From the NCBI GenBank assembly GCA_011524905.1, contig WTJI01000020.1, forward strand, positions 10,747-74,746: DNA of 64,000 nucleotides, written 5' to 3'. Every line of letters begins with the position of its first letter. Position 1 is the stretch's first letter. This DNA is from Flavobacteriales bacterium (GTDB lineage Bacteria > Bacteroidota > Bacteroidia > Flavobacteriales > Flavobacteriaceae). Made by a program: the position numbers and the translations under genes. Below the pieces are notes generated by a model. It searched no databases, was not told where the DNA came from, and saw only the letters and a list, made by a program, of their open reading frames with translations. This document shows, piece after piece, positions 17,872 through 26,482 of the stretch.

Positions 17872-19371
17872 CTAATGGGCGCCTAATAATTGGAGGTAGA
17901 CTCCGTTGGTCCATCCAAATCCGTCCTGAACAGGATACTCTCCACCCCCAGTTGATTGATCCGGATTTACAACATTATATTTTTCTAACATTTTACCAGT
18001 CTGTTGGTAAACTTTCTTGTTGAGTGCCATCCAGCGTTCAGAGATCATATTTGCTAAATTGTATAAGCCATAATTTCTGAGTCCTTTAATAGCAATCCAC
18101 TGAAGTGGTGCCCATCCGTTAGGGGCATCCCATTGTTGCGAAGTGGTTTGTAGGGTAGTAATTAGGCCGCCTGGTTTTAAAAAAGATTTTTCTAAAATGA
18201 GAGCACAAGCATGCGCTTGTTCAGGAGTAGCAAGCTTAAAAAAGAGTGGGAAAATCCCCGCAAGTGTAATGGCAGCTGTCGATTGGTAAGTTGTCCGGTC
18301 AAGGTCGTGGAAAAAGCTGGTCGCTTCGTTCCAAAAATATGTTTGAATACTTTTTTTTCGATTCTTAGCTTTTTGCGCATAGAATTCACTTTTTTCGGAC
18401 TTGTCCTTGGCAAACGCTACGGATAGTAAACCTTCTAGGTTGAAGAGCAAACAATTCAAATCTACTGGGATGATATCTGTAGTATAAATACTATCTATTT
18501 CTTGTGGATTTGCAAACCAACGTGAACTAAAGTCCCAGCCTGACTCACAAGCGGCCCGAAGATGACCAAATAGTACTTTGTGGTCTTGCTGGCTATTTTG
18601 AGCTAATTCATAATCAGTCTGATACATTTCATCACGTGGGCTGGCATAGTGGTCAAAGTATCGATTCCAAATCTGTCCCTTTGGTCCAGTAACAACTCTT
18701 TTATTGGTGGGTTTTGTCTCCTTTAAATCTTCCTGACCTAACATCCAGAAAGCATACTCTTTCTCCAATTGGGGTCGGTATTGCTTCAAAACAGTATCTC
18801 CACGCTGCGAAGCCAATAATTGAACCATCAAACTAAAAAAAGGTGGTTGAGAACGTCCTAAAAAATAACTGCGATTTCCGTTTGGAATAAAACCAAAAGT
18901 GTCTATCAAAAAGGCAAAGTTGGCAACCATATCAGCAACGGCATCCGTACGACCGCTTTGCACCAAACCCAATTGGGTGAAATAACTATCCCAGTAGTAG
19001 ATTTCATTGAATCGGCCCCCAGGTACAATATAAGGATGTGGTAATGGTATCAGTGAACTTCCAGTAACTACTTGGTCTTTTTCCCGCGTCAATACAGACC
19101 ATAGTTTTTCGATGTGCTTCTCTATGGATTGCGAAAGATCGCTTTTAAAAGTTGTAGTACGAGAGGGATTGGGAAGAAAGTGTGTTTCAAAAAACAAGCT
19201 TATATCAAAGCCCTTTTCATCCTTTTTATGGGCATATGCGGTGAGAATTTCCTTGGGGGAAGCTAGTGGGATCGCATCAGAAATTTGCTTGCCATCTGGC
19301 CAAAAACCACTCGCATGCAAATCTTGAAATAACCCAGGATACAATAAACTTGGTGGCGCTATTTTTCTCAT
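17872..19371 (-). CDS. treF: Cytoplasmic-type trehalase, GH37
   Basis: Trehalase signatures PGGRFNEIYYWDSYFTQLGL and QWDAPNGWAPLQWIAIKGL; no signal peptide. Confidence 0.93.
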   Translation of the reverse strand: MRKIAPPSLLYPGLFQDLHASGFWPDGKQISDAIPLASPKEILTAYAHKKDEKGFDISLFFETHFLPNPSRTTTFKSDLSQSIEKHIEKLWSVLTREKDQVVTGSSLIPLPHPYIVPGGRFNEIYYWDSYFTQLGLVQSGRTDAVADMVANFAFLIDTFGFIPNGNRSYFLGRSQPPFFSLMVQLLASQRGDTVLKQYRPQLEKEYAFWMLGQEDLKETKPTNKRVVTGPKGQIWNRYFDHYASPRDEMYQTDYELAQNSQQDHKVLFGHLRAACESGWDFSSRWFANPQEIDSIYTTDIIPVDLNCLLFNLEGLLSVAFAKDKSEKSEFYAQKAKNRKKSIQTYFWNEATSFFHDLDRTTYQSTAAITLAGIFPLFFKLATPEQAHACALILEKSFLKPGGLITTLQTTSQQWDAPNGWAPLQWIAIKGLRNYGLYNLANMISERWMALNKKVYQQTGKMLEKYNVVNPDQSTGGGEYPVQDGFGWTNGVYLQLLGAH

Positions 19372-19380
19372 ATTCTTCGT

Positions 19381-20595
19381 TTAGTTTTGTCGGGTTAAAC
19401 GTTGAAGGATGAGCAATGCGATAAACAAAGCGGATATCGGTATCAAAGTGTAATAAAACCCCTCTTGTGGTCCCAATCCTGCAAATAGATAGCCCATTGC
19501 TCTTGAGCCAAGTGTCCCTCCTAATGCAGAAAAAACAATAATCAATCCAGTCATGGGACTGTGCAGTCGCTTGGGAAGCGCACTGAGCACCGCCGAATTC
19601 AGTAACGGATATATGGGTGCCACAAACAAGCCTACCAAAGGAAATGCATAGCCAATTATTGGAACCTCTGATAGGTTATCGGTTTGTTCTCTCAATTGAC
19701 CTGCAGCTACTGTCTGTGGCAGTACAAAAATCACCATCAATACTGTGAGTACAATACAGCCGCCGACAACATAAAACCATGAATAGCGCTGAGATAGGTA
19801 ACCTGCAATTAAACGTCCCAAACCAAGAGAAACTGCAAAAATACTAGCCATCATGATAGATACATTTTCAGATAGTGCAAGGACATCCTTGTTGAAAGTA
19901 GGCAGCCAAGTCATGATCCCCTGTTCGACCATAACAAATAAAAAAGCGGCCATGACAAAAACCAAAACCAAAATTTTCCCGCACAAAGCCATCATTTGTT
20001 TTAAATCATCTTTCCAATCGTTACCCGGAATTTCGGCCCCTTCATCAAAAGGAACACGCCACAGAAGAAAAAAAGATAAGATTGAGAGGGTCGCCAATAC
20101 CCAATAAACGTCAAGCCAGCTATTGGGATCAGTGGGACTATTGAATGCTGGAAAAAGAAAATAAGCCAGTGCAATCCCAAACATAAATACGCCTTCAATG
20201 CTACTCATCAAACTACTGTGCTGCTTTTTTGTATCTGTAACTAGACCGATTGAGGCGTAAACGGAGACTTTAACTAAGGCAAAAGCAGCACCCACAAGCG
20301 CAAAAAGTACTTTTGCTGCAAAAAATGAATTGCCAAAAAACATACAAAGGCAAGCGAACACCACCATGGCTAGGGCGCTCAACATGGCTTTTTTATAGCC
20401 AATACGGGGCAGGAAAGAGGCTACAAAAAAAGAAACGATCGCTATGGGCAAGTCTTTATAGGCTTCAAGAACACTAGCTTGAACTTCATCAACACCATAG
20501 CTACTTATCGATTTAAGTATAACAATCCCAACGCTATTCAACAAAATAGCAAAGACAAAATAATTAAGATAAAGAGACAATTTGATTCCACGCAC
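19381..20595 (-). CDS. MFS transporter (probable sugar/trehalose importer by context)
   Basis: About 12 hydrophobic segments; 9 bp upstream of trehalase on the same strand. Confidence 0.85.
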   Translation of the reverse strand: MRGIKLSLYLNYFVFAILLNSVGIVILKSISSYGVDEVQASVLEAYKDLPIAIVSFFVASFLPRIGYKKAMLSALAMVVFACLCMFFGNSFFAAKVLFALVGAAFALVKVSVYASIGLVTDTKKQHSSLMSSIEGVFMFGIALAYFLFPAFNSPTDPNSWLDVYWVLATLSILSFFLLWRVPFDEGAEIPGNDWKDDLKQMMALCGKILVLVFVMAAFLFVMVEQGIMTWLPTFNKDVLALSENVSIMMASIFAVSLGLGRLIAGYLSQRYSWFYVVGGCIVLTVLMVIFVLPQTVAAGQLREQTDNLSEVPIIGYAFPLVGLFVAPIYPLLNSAVLSALPKRLHSPMTGLIIVFSALGGTLGSRAMGYLFAGLGPQEGFYYTLIPISALFIALLILQRLTRQN

Positions 20596-20638
20596 AACCC
20601 AATAATTTAATTTACTTCTTCTAAAGTAGGAATTTAAT

Positions 20639-21682
20639 TTAGAGTTTTGCCGCTTGTTTTTCTTCTACTAGCGGTTTGACTTTTTGGGCTATGAGTTCAA
20701 AAGAGCGCATCAGTTGGTCGTGTGTTAACCCGGCATTATCCATCTGAAAGGTAAATCGAGACAATCCTCCAAGTGCTTGGCTATGCCGAACAATCTTATC
20801 CGCTACTTCTTCGGGATCGGCAACCAATAGCGCCCCAAGCCTGTTATTTTGCAAATCAAATCGACTCCTGGTTACCGGGGGCCAACCTCGCTCTTTACCA
20901 ATACGAGTAAAAGTTTCCGCATAACCTGGGAAATAGTCATTAACAGCAATTTCTTTGGTATTTGCCACATAGCCCAAAGAATGTATCCCAACTTTAAGCT
21001 GATTCCCATTAAAACCCGCCTCCTCACCAGCTTTTCGATACAATTCTACCAAGGGTGCAAAACGATGGGTCTCACCTCCGATAATAGCAATCATAAGGGG
21101 TAGCCCAAGCCGGCCCGCCCGAACAAAAGAAGTAGCTGTGCCCCCCACTCCAACCCAAATTGGTATCTTTTCTTGAAAGGGTCTTGGTGTTATTTTTTGG
21201 GCTTGCAATGCGGGTCTAAACTGCCCTTCCCAGCTGAGAATTTCATTTTGGCGGATGGCCAATAACAATGCTAGCTTCTCTTCAAAAAGTGCATCATAGT
21301 CTTGAAATTGATAGCCAAATAAAGGAAATGACTCCGAGAAAGAACCTCTGCCAACCACCATTTCAGCCCGTCCAGCACTGACTAAGTCAACAGTTGCGTA
21401 ATTTTGAAATACACGAACAGGATCTGCAGCACTCAATACCGTTACTGCACTAGTTAGTTTGATACTTTTGGTTTGGGCAGCCGCAGCCGCCAACAAAACA
21501 TGTGGTGCCGCATCTAAAAATTCTTCCCGATGGTGCTCGCCAATCCCAAAAACATCTAAACCTACCTGATCGGCATAAACGATTCTTTCAAGTAATTCTT
21601 CTACTGCCAGAACACGGTCTTGCGCCGTTGGTTTACCCTGTCGAACATCAACAGCAGCAAAGCTGTCTATACCAATTTCCAT
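20639..21682 (-). CDS. LLM class flavin-dependent oxidoreductase
   Basis: Luciferase-like fold text: DVFGIGEHHREEFLDAAPHVLLAAAAAQT, PVRVFQNYATVDLVSAGRAEMVVGRGS. Confidence 0.92.
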   Translation of the reverse strand: MEIGIDSFAAVDVRQGKPTAQDRVLAVEELLERIVYADQVGLDVFGIGEHHREEFLDAAPHVLLAAAAAQTKSIKLTSAVTVLSAADPVRVFQNYATVDLVSAGRAEMVVGRGSFSESFPLFGYQFQDYDALFEEKLALLLAIRQNEILSWEGQFRPALQAQKITPRPFQEKIPIWVGVGGTATSFVRAGRLGLPLMIAIIGGETHRFAPLVELYRKAGEEAGFNGNQLKVGIHSLGYVANTKEIAVNDYFPGYAETFTRIGKERGWPPVTRSRFDLQNNRLGALLVADPEEVADKIVRHSQALGGLSRFTFQMDNAGLTHDQLMRSFELIAQKVKPLVEEKQAAKL

Positions 21683-21733
21683 TTTTGGTTTAAAGATAGC
21701 TTATTGTATTTTGTCGTCAAGACGATAAAAAAT

Positions 21734-21756
21734 AAAACCCTCATTTAGAGGGTTTT
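21734..21756 (-). terminator. Rho-independent terminator
   Basis: Perfect 9-bp stem AAAACCCTC/GAGGGTTTT (21734-21742, 21748-21756) just downstream of 21767 (-). Confidence 0.65.
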
Positions 21757-21766
21757 GATTATAAGC

Positions 21767-22516
21767 TTATTCCATGTTGGGCGGCGAACTCAGTTCAGGT
21801 AAGAGTCGCATATGAATGGCTCTACGACCCCACAAATTTTCAAGTGACTCATTTAAGCCCTTTAGATCTGCCTCGTAAGCGTCTTTCCCAAACATTTTAT
21901 CGTATTGTTCTACCAATAATGGAAAATCCTTTTCGTTGTCAATACGTTGATCAGCGAAATTTTTATGACCAAAGGAGACCAACACGACATTTCCATTGCA
22001 ACCTGAACCACAACTCCATACATTCATTGACAGATTGGAATTTGATTCTTTCATGGCACGGGCAACACGTGTTCGAAAACGCCAAAAATCTGGTGCCCCC
22101 GTATTACTGATAGTGTAAAATAACATACGACTAAGCATATTGGATTCTTGAGTGTCGGGCCTGTGTGAAGCATTTTCGTTAAATGACCAGTACTGAACGT
22201 TTTGTGAACTGTGCATCTTACCAACCGTTTGCTGCCAATATGCATTCCCAGCAGTGTCAACTGTATCAAAATCATCTATTTGATCAGCCACTTGAACCCG
22301 CCATAGCTTTTGGGCATTGGGACCCGAGAGTACTTCAAACGTGTAATAGGCGGGTTGTCCTTTTTTTGAATTGTACTTTTTGGTTTTTAGCGCTGCGAGT
22401 TCTTTGAACTTTGCCATTTTTCCGTCTTTGATGGTCAGATAACGGCTCATAGCGACTTGTGCTTGCAGGGTTGCAGTCAACAATAAAGCTGCTGCAACAA
22501 CTAAATTTCTTGTCAT
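21767..22516 (-). CDS. Secreted hypothetical protein
   Basis: Signal peptide MTRNLVVAAALLLTATLQAQ begins at the internal Met 22516; the upstream TAAATTTG box overlaps the longer ORF start. Confidence 0.75.
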   Translation of the reverse strand: MTRNLVVAAALLLTATLQAQVAMSRYLTIKDGKMAKFKELAALKTKKYNSKKGQPAYYTFEVLSGPNAQKLWRVQVADQIDDFDTVDTAGNAYWQQTVGKMHSSQNVQYWSFNENASHRPDTQESNMLSRMLFYTISNTGAPDFWRFRTRVARAMKESNSNLSMNVWSCGSGCNGNVVLVSFGHKNFADQRIDNEKDFPLLVEQYDKMFGKDAYEADLKGLNESLENLWGRRAIHMRLLPELSSPPNME

Positions 22517-22540
22517 TGATTTGTGTTTATGGTTATATCC

Positions 22541-22548
22541 CAAATTTA
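22541..22548 (-). promoter_or_regulatory. Predicted -7 promoter box (TAAATTTG on minus strand)
   Basis: Exact TAnnTTTG match 25 nt upstream of Met 22516. Confidence 0.5.
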
Positions 22549-22653
22549 ATTAAATGTTGATAAACCTCTATTTTATTGTCCAAAAAATTTAATTCCTTCT
22601 AAAGATTGCCCACTTTTTTCTTCTAATTTTGATTAAACAAATTGACTATATCG

Positions 22654-23220
22654 ATGCATAAAATTGGAATGGGCTTTCTTTTTGCTCTAATGATTATGGC
22701 AGGAGGATGCACGAAGAAATTAGAAAAAGACGTAACTGATCTGCAGGCAGAACTGGCAGCTATCAATCTAGAATTGGCAACTTTAAAGACCACTAATGTA
22801 GAATTAGATGCCATTATTGCGAATTTGCAACGCACCAATGCAGATTTTGAAGCCTTATATGAAAGTGATTTTATTGGCTGTTGGTATACTCAAGCATCTG
22901 CTTTACAAGGGGCCATTACAGAAATACAAATTTATCCTGGTGGGGTAGGTTCGCTAGATTTTGGTGGTGGGGTGTATCAAATTTTTTCCTGGTCTGAAAG
23001 AAATGAAATAACAACCCTTCATTTTGGAGATGTTTTATTCTGTAGTTGCTTTGGTGTCGATTATAATTTCATCATGGATAGTGCTCAAATTCTCTTTGGA
23101 GAAATGTTTGACCAAGATCACGTACCAACTATTCAGTTTACAGAAAATGATACTGAATATTTTGAATTATCGGATTGGCGTGAATCCACAATAGCTTTTA
23201 ATCGTTGCATCGTAGACTAA
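22654..23220 (+). CDS. Putative lipoprotein with N-terminal coiled coil
   Basis: Lipobox-like MIMAGGC; heptad-like LQAELAAINLELATLKTTNVELDAIIANLQRTN. Confidence 0.7.
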   Translation: MHKIGMGFLFALMIMAGGCTKKLEKDVTDLQAELAAINLELATLKTTNVELDAIIANLQRTNADFEALYESDFIGCWYTQASALQGAITEIQIYPGGVGSLDFGGGVYQIFSWSERNEITTLHFGDVLFCSCFGVDYNFIMDSAQILFGEMFDQDHVPTIQFTENDTEYFELSDWRESTIAFNRCIVD

Positions 23221-23223
23221 ATA

Positions 23224-23763
23224 TTGAACATGATAAAATATCTATTTGTAGGTCTTTTCTTTATCAACTCCTTTGTTATATGGGAAAAGGCTGACAATAC
23301 AACCGCTGCTAAAAAACTTACAATTACAGATAGAACAGCCGCTTTGAAAGTCCACAATGATGCCCGTGCTGATGTAGGACTACCTGCTTTAATTTGGTCG
23401 GATGATTTGGCGACAGATGCAGCTGAGTGGGCCCAAAATATGGCTGAAAAGGATAAAATGTACCATTCTAGTAATGACCAACGCCCCAATCAAGGTGAAA
23501 ATCTATATTACACCACAGCAACTGATACGGAAAAAGCGGGTCAATCTGCAGCACAGGCATGGTATAATGAAATCCATGATTTTACATACGCACCCATTGG
23601 ATCTGGGAAAAATAATTTTCCAGCCATTGGCCACTACACTCAAATGGTGTGGAAATCTACTACAGCTGTTGGCATGGCACTTGCCGTATCAAAGTCTGGT
23701 GCAACATACGTGGTTGCGCGCTACAGTCCACCTGGCAACTGGCAAGGAGAAAAACCCTATTAA
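23224..23763 (+). CDS. CAP domain (SCP/PR-1-like) secreted protein
   Basis: HNDARADVGLPALIWSDDLATDAAEWAQ, GENLYY, GHYTQMVWKSTTAVGMALA, ARYSPPGNW. Confidence 0.93.
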   Translation: MNMIKYLFVGLFFINSFVIWEKADNTTAAKKLTITDRTAALKVHNDARADVGLPALIWSDDLATDAAEWAQNMAEKDKMYHSSNDQRPNQGENLYYTTATDTEKAGQSAAQAWYNEIHDFTYAPIGSGKNNFPAIGHYTQMVWKSTTAVGMALAVSKSGATYVVARYSPPGNWQGEKPY

Positions 23764-23766
23764 AGT

Positions 23767-23797
23767 AAAAGCCCCCCTGTGTCAGAGAAGGGCTTTT
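23767..23797. terminator. Bidirectional rho-independent terminator
   Basis: AAAAGCCC (23767-23774) / GGGCTTTT (23790-23797) between convergent genes. Confidence 0.65.
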
Positions 23798-23807
23798 ATA
23801 TTTTTAC

Positions 23808-24425
23808 CTAAAGAAAATTGACCTCCCCGCTGGCCACATCATAGATAGCCCCAACAATATCAATTGTTCCATTGTCGTAAAGCGACTTTAAAACAGGACT
23901 GTCCGACTTGATTTTGGCTATGGTAGCTTCTACATTTTTATGGGTGACCATATCAACAAATTCTTTATTTTTTGAAGAGCGATCTCCCGCATAACTAACA
24001 CCTTCCAAGACACTGTCAAAATTTTTAAGCATATCGGTCAAATTGCCCAACTCTACATGGTCACAAGCGCCTTTAATGGCACCACAGGCTGTATGCCCTA
24101 ACACCAAAATCAGCTTTGAGCCTGCTACTTGACAAGCAAATTCCATACTACCAAGAATATCAGTATTGACAAAATTTCCAGCTATTCTTACATTGAAAAT
24201 ATCGCCTATCCCTTGATCGAAAACAATCTCAGAAGGGACACGTGAGTCAATACAGCCCAAAACACAAGCAAAAGGAAATTGGCCTCCAGATGTGGCTTCA
24301 ACTTGACTTGAATAATTCCTGTCTGCTGGTTGACGCGTAAGAAAACGCTGGTTCCCCTCCTGTAAAAGCGTCAATGCTTGCTTTGGCGTTAGTTTTTGTT
24401 GTTCTATTTGTGTAAATGCATTCAT
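23808..24425 (-). CDS. can: Beta-class carbonic anhydrase
   Basis: CIDSRVPSE and GHTACGAIKGAC zinc-ligand motifs. Confidence 0.94.
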   Translation of the reverse strand: MNAFTQIEQQKLTPKQALTLLQEGNQRFLTRQPADRNYSSQVEATSGGQFPFACVLGCIDSRVPSEIVFDQGIGDIFNVRIAGNFVNTDILGSMEFACQVAGSKLILVLGHTACGAIKGACDHVELGNLTDMLKNFDSVLEGVSYAGDRSSKNKEFVDMVTHKNVEATIAKIKSDSPVLKSLYDNGTIDIVGAIYDVASGEVNFL

Positions 24426-24446
24426 ATTTTTTAAATTTTTAAGTAA

Positions 24447-26036
24447 TTATGCTGATTCCCGCATGGGACCAAGGTATGTAGTAAAACTATCCGGATTTTC
24501 GACCGTACCGCTTTCAGAAATCAAAATCAATTTGATTCCGTCCAGTTTGGCTTTCTCATTAAAATCCTCCAATATTTCAATAATATCATTGTCCAAATAA
24601 CGTGTCCTAGTTACATCTATTTCAAGTGTTGTTTGATCTGGTATCGCATTAAGTTCGTTCAAAATCGCACCTTTATTGATAAAGGTAACCTCTTCCGCAA
24701 GCGTCATTTTTACGTTCATAACTGTTTCTCCAGATTTTTCCATGTGAAGGAAATGGGAATTTTGATAGCTTTTGATAAGTATGATCACTATACCCACTAC
24801 CAATCCCATTCCTATTCCAACCAGTAAATCGGTAAATACAATCCCCAGTATGGTTATGAAGTAGGGAACATATTGCTTCCATCCGAGTGCAATCATTTTC
24901 TTAAATGTTGTTGGATTAGCTAGTTTATATCCCACAATAAACAATACTGCTGCCAAAACAGAGAGTGGTATTTTATTTAATAATTGAGGTATGGAAACGA
25001 CGGATACTAGTAAAAATATCCCATGAATAATTGCAGACATTTTACTTTTTCCCCCCGATTGAATATTGGCCGAACTTCTCACAATAACCTGCGTAATGGG
25101 TAACCCTCCTATCAATCCAGAAAAAATATTTCCCACGCCTTGCGCCAAAAGTTCACGATTGGTTGGAGTGATTCGCTTATAGGGATCTAGCTTGTCGGTT
25201 GCTTCAACACATAATAGTGTTTCTAAACTTGCCACCAAAGCAATGGTAAAAGCAGTAATCCAAATTTGTGGATTGCCAATCATTGCAAAGTTGGGGAAAG
25301 TAAACTGACCTAAAAAGGAATTCATATCCTCGGGCACAGGCACTTTAACCAAGCCACTGTTTGCTATAGCCCAATAAGTATTTGACACTGTTAGTTGATA
25401 ATATGCTATCCCTACAACAACGGCAACCAATGGTCCTTGTATCAATTGAAAGATCCTTGCCTTCGCAGCAAGAACATTACTCCACAGCAGTAATATCCCT
25501 AAAGAAATAACTGCAATAAGTGTAGCTCCAGGGCTAATATATTGGAACGCAGACGTAATACCGCTAAAGGTATTTGACCCATCGGATTGCATGAAAGAAA
25601 AATCACCTTCTGGGGCTTCATAACCAAAGAAAATGGGTATTTGCTTGAGAATAATAATTAAACCAATGCCAGATAGCATGCCTTTGATCACTGAGGAAGG
25701 AAAATAATATCCAATAATTCCTGCTTTAAGAATTCCAAAAAGTAATTGGATACAGCCACCCAATACCACGGCTAAAAGGAAGTTTTCAAAACCTCCAAGA
25801 GTGCCAATAGCCGTTAGAACAATAGCCGCTAATCCAGCAGCGGGTCCACTGACGCCAATCTGTGAACCACTAAGTGCGCCTACAACAATTCCGCCCACTA
25901 TACCTGCAATTAAACCAGAGAATAAAGGGGCGCCACTTGCCAATGCAATCCCTAAACACAAGGGTAAGGCAACGAAAAAAACGACTACACTTGCCGGTAA
26001 ATCAGATTTAATATTTTGTATTAATGTATTTTTCAT
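24447..26036 (-). CDS. SulP family inorganic anion (probable bicarbonate/sulfate) transporter with STAS domain
   Basis: LPLCLGIALASGAPLFSGLIAGIVGGIVVGALSGSQIGVSGPAAGLAAI; C-terminal STAS; adjacent carbonic anhydrase. Confidence 0.93.
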   Translation of the reverse strand: MKNTLIQNIKSDLPASVVVFFVALPLCLGIALASGAPLFSGLIAGIVGGIVVGALSGSQIGVSGPAAGLAAIVLTAIGTLGGFENFLLAVVLGGCIQLLFGILKAGIIGYYFPSSVIKGMLSGIGLIIILKQIPIFFGYEAPEGDFSFMQSDGSNTFSGITSAFQYISPGATLIAVISLGILLLWSNVLAAKARIFQLIQGPLVAVVVGIAYYQLTVSNTYWAIANSGLVKVPVPEDMNSFLGQFTFPNFAMIGNPQIWITAFTIALVASLETLLCVEATDKLDPYKRITPTNRELLAQGVGNIFSGLIGGLPITQVIVRSSANIQSGGKSKMSAIIHGIFLLVSVVSIPQLLNKIPLSVLAAVLFIVGYKLANPTTFKKMIALGWKQYVPYFITILGIVFTDLLVGIGMGLVVGIVIILIKSYQNSHFLHMEKSGETVMNVKMTLAEEVTFINKGAILNELNAIPDQTTLEIDVTRTRYLDNDIIEILEDFNEKAKLDGIKLILISESGTVENPDSFTTYLGPMRESA

Positions 26037-26116
26037 TTAATATAGTTTTTGCCACGCACATTGCTGTGCAGTTAAGCATCAATAAAATAATTAGTTAATT
26101 GTTGGAGTAGTCAGTC

Positions 26117-26422
26117 TTATGACTTTAATTCGGGAGGTGGTAATATGATCTCACTACTAAGAAGACCATTCCCATGTCTGTAAAGACAAGAATGAGAAAC
26201 TTTTATTTCCGCTACCAAATTATAGCTGAAATCAGTAATAATTTTATCGGTGTCTTCTGTATCTTTTTTTGAATCTTCTGACTCTTTATCCCATTCAATA
26301 TCAGTTTCCAAAATAATTTCAAATCCATTGGATGCGTTGGAAATCTTTTCAACTGTTGAGACCAACAACATGCCCAAAAAAAGGCTCAAAAAAAGAATAG
26401 AATATTTTTGTTGTTTTAGCAC
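26117..26422 (-). CDS. Small secreted/membrane protein with acidic central segment (unknown)
   Basis: N-terminal hydrophobic segment, ESEDSKKDTEDTD acidic linker; upstream of SulP on the same strand with a promoter box. Confidence 0.65.
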   Translation of the reverse strand: MLKQQKYSILFLSLFLGMLLVSTVEKISNASNGFEIILETDIEWDKESEDSKKDTEDTDKIITDFSYNLVAEIKVSHSCLYRHGNGLLSSEIILPPPELKS

Positions 26423-26435
26423 TATCAGATAGACT

Positions 26436-26455
26436 TATTTGAAACATTTCAAATA
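26436..26455. promoter_or_regulatory. 20-bp perfect palindrome, candidate operator
   Basis: TATTTGAAA-CA-TTTCAAATA, overlapping a minus-strand TATATTTG box (26450-26457). Confidence 0.5.
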
Positions 26456-26457
26456 TA
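26450..26457 (-). promoter_or_regulatory. Predicted -7 box TATATTTG for the 26422-SulP-CA operon
   Basis: Exact TAnnTTTG on minus strand, 28 nt upstream of the ATG. Confidence 0.55.
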
Positions 26458-26482
26458 GGGAAACTATAACTAACATATTCCC

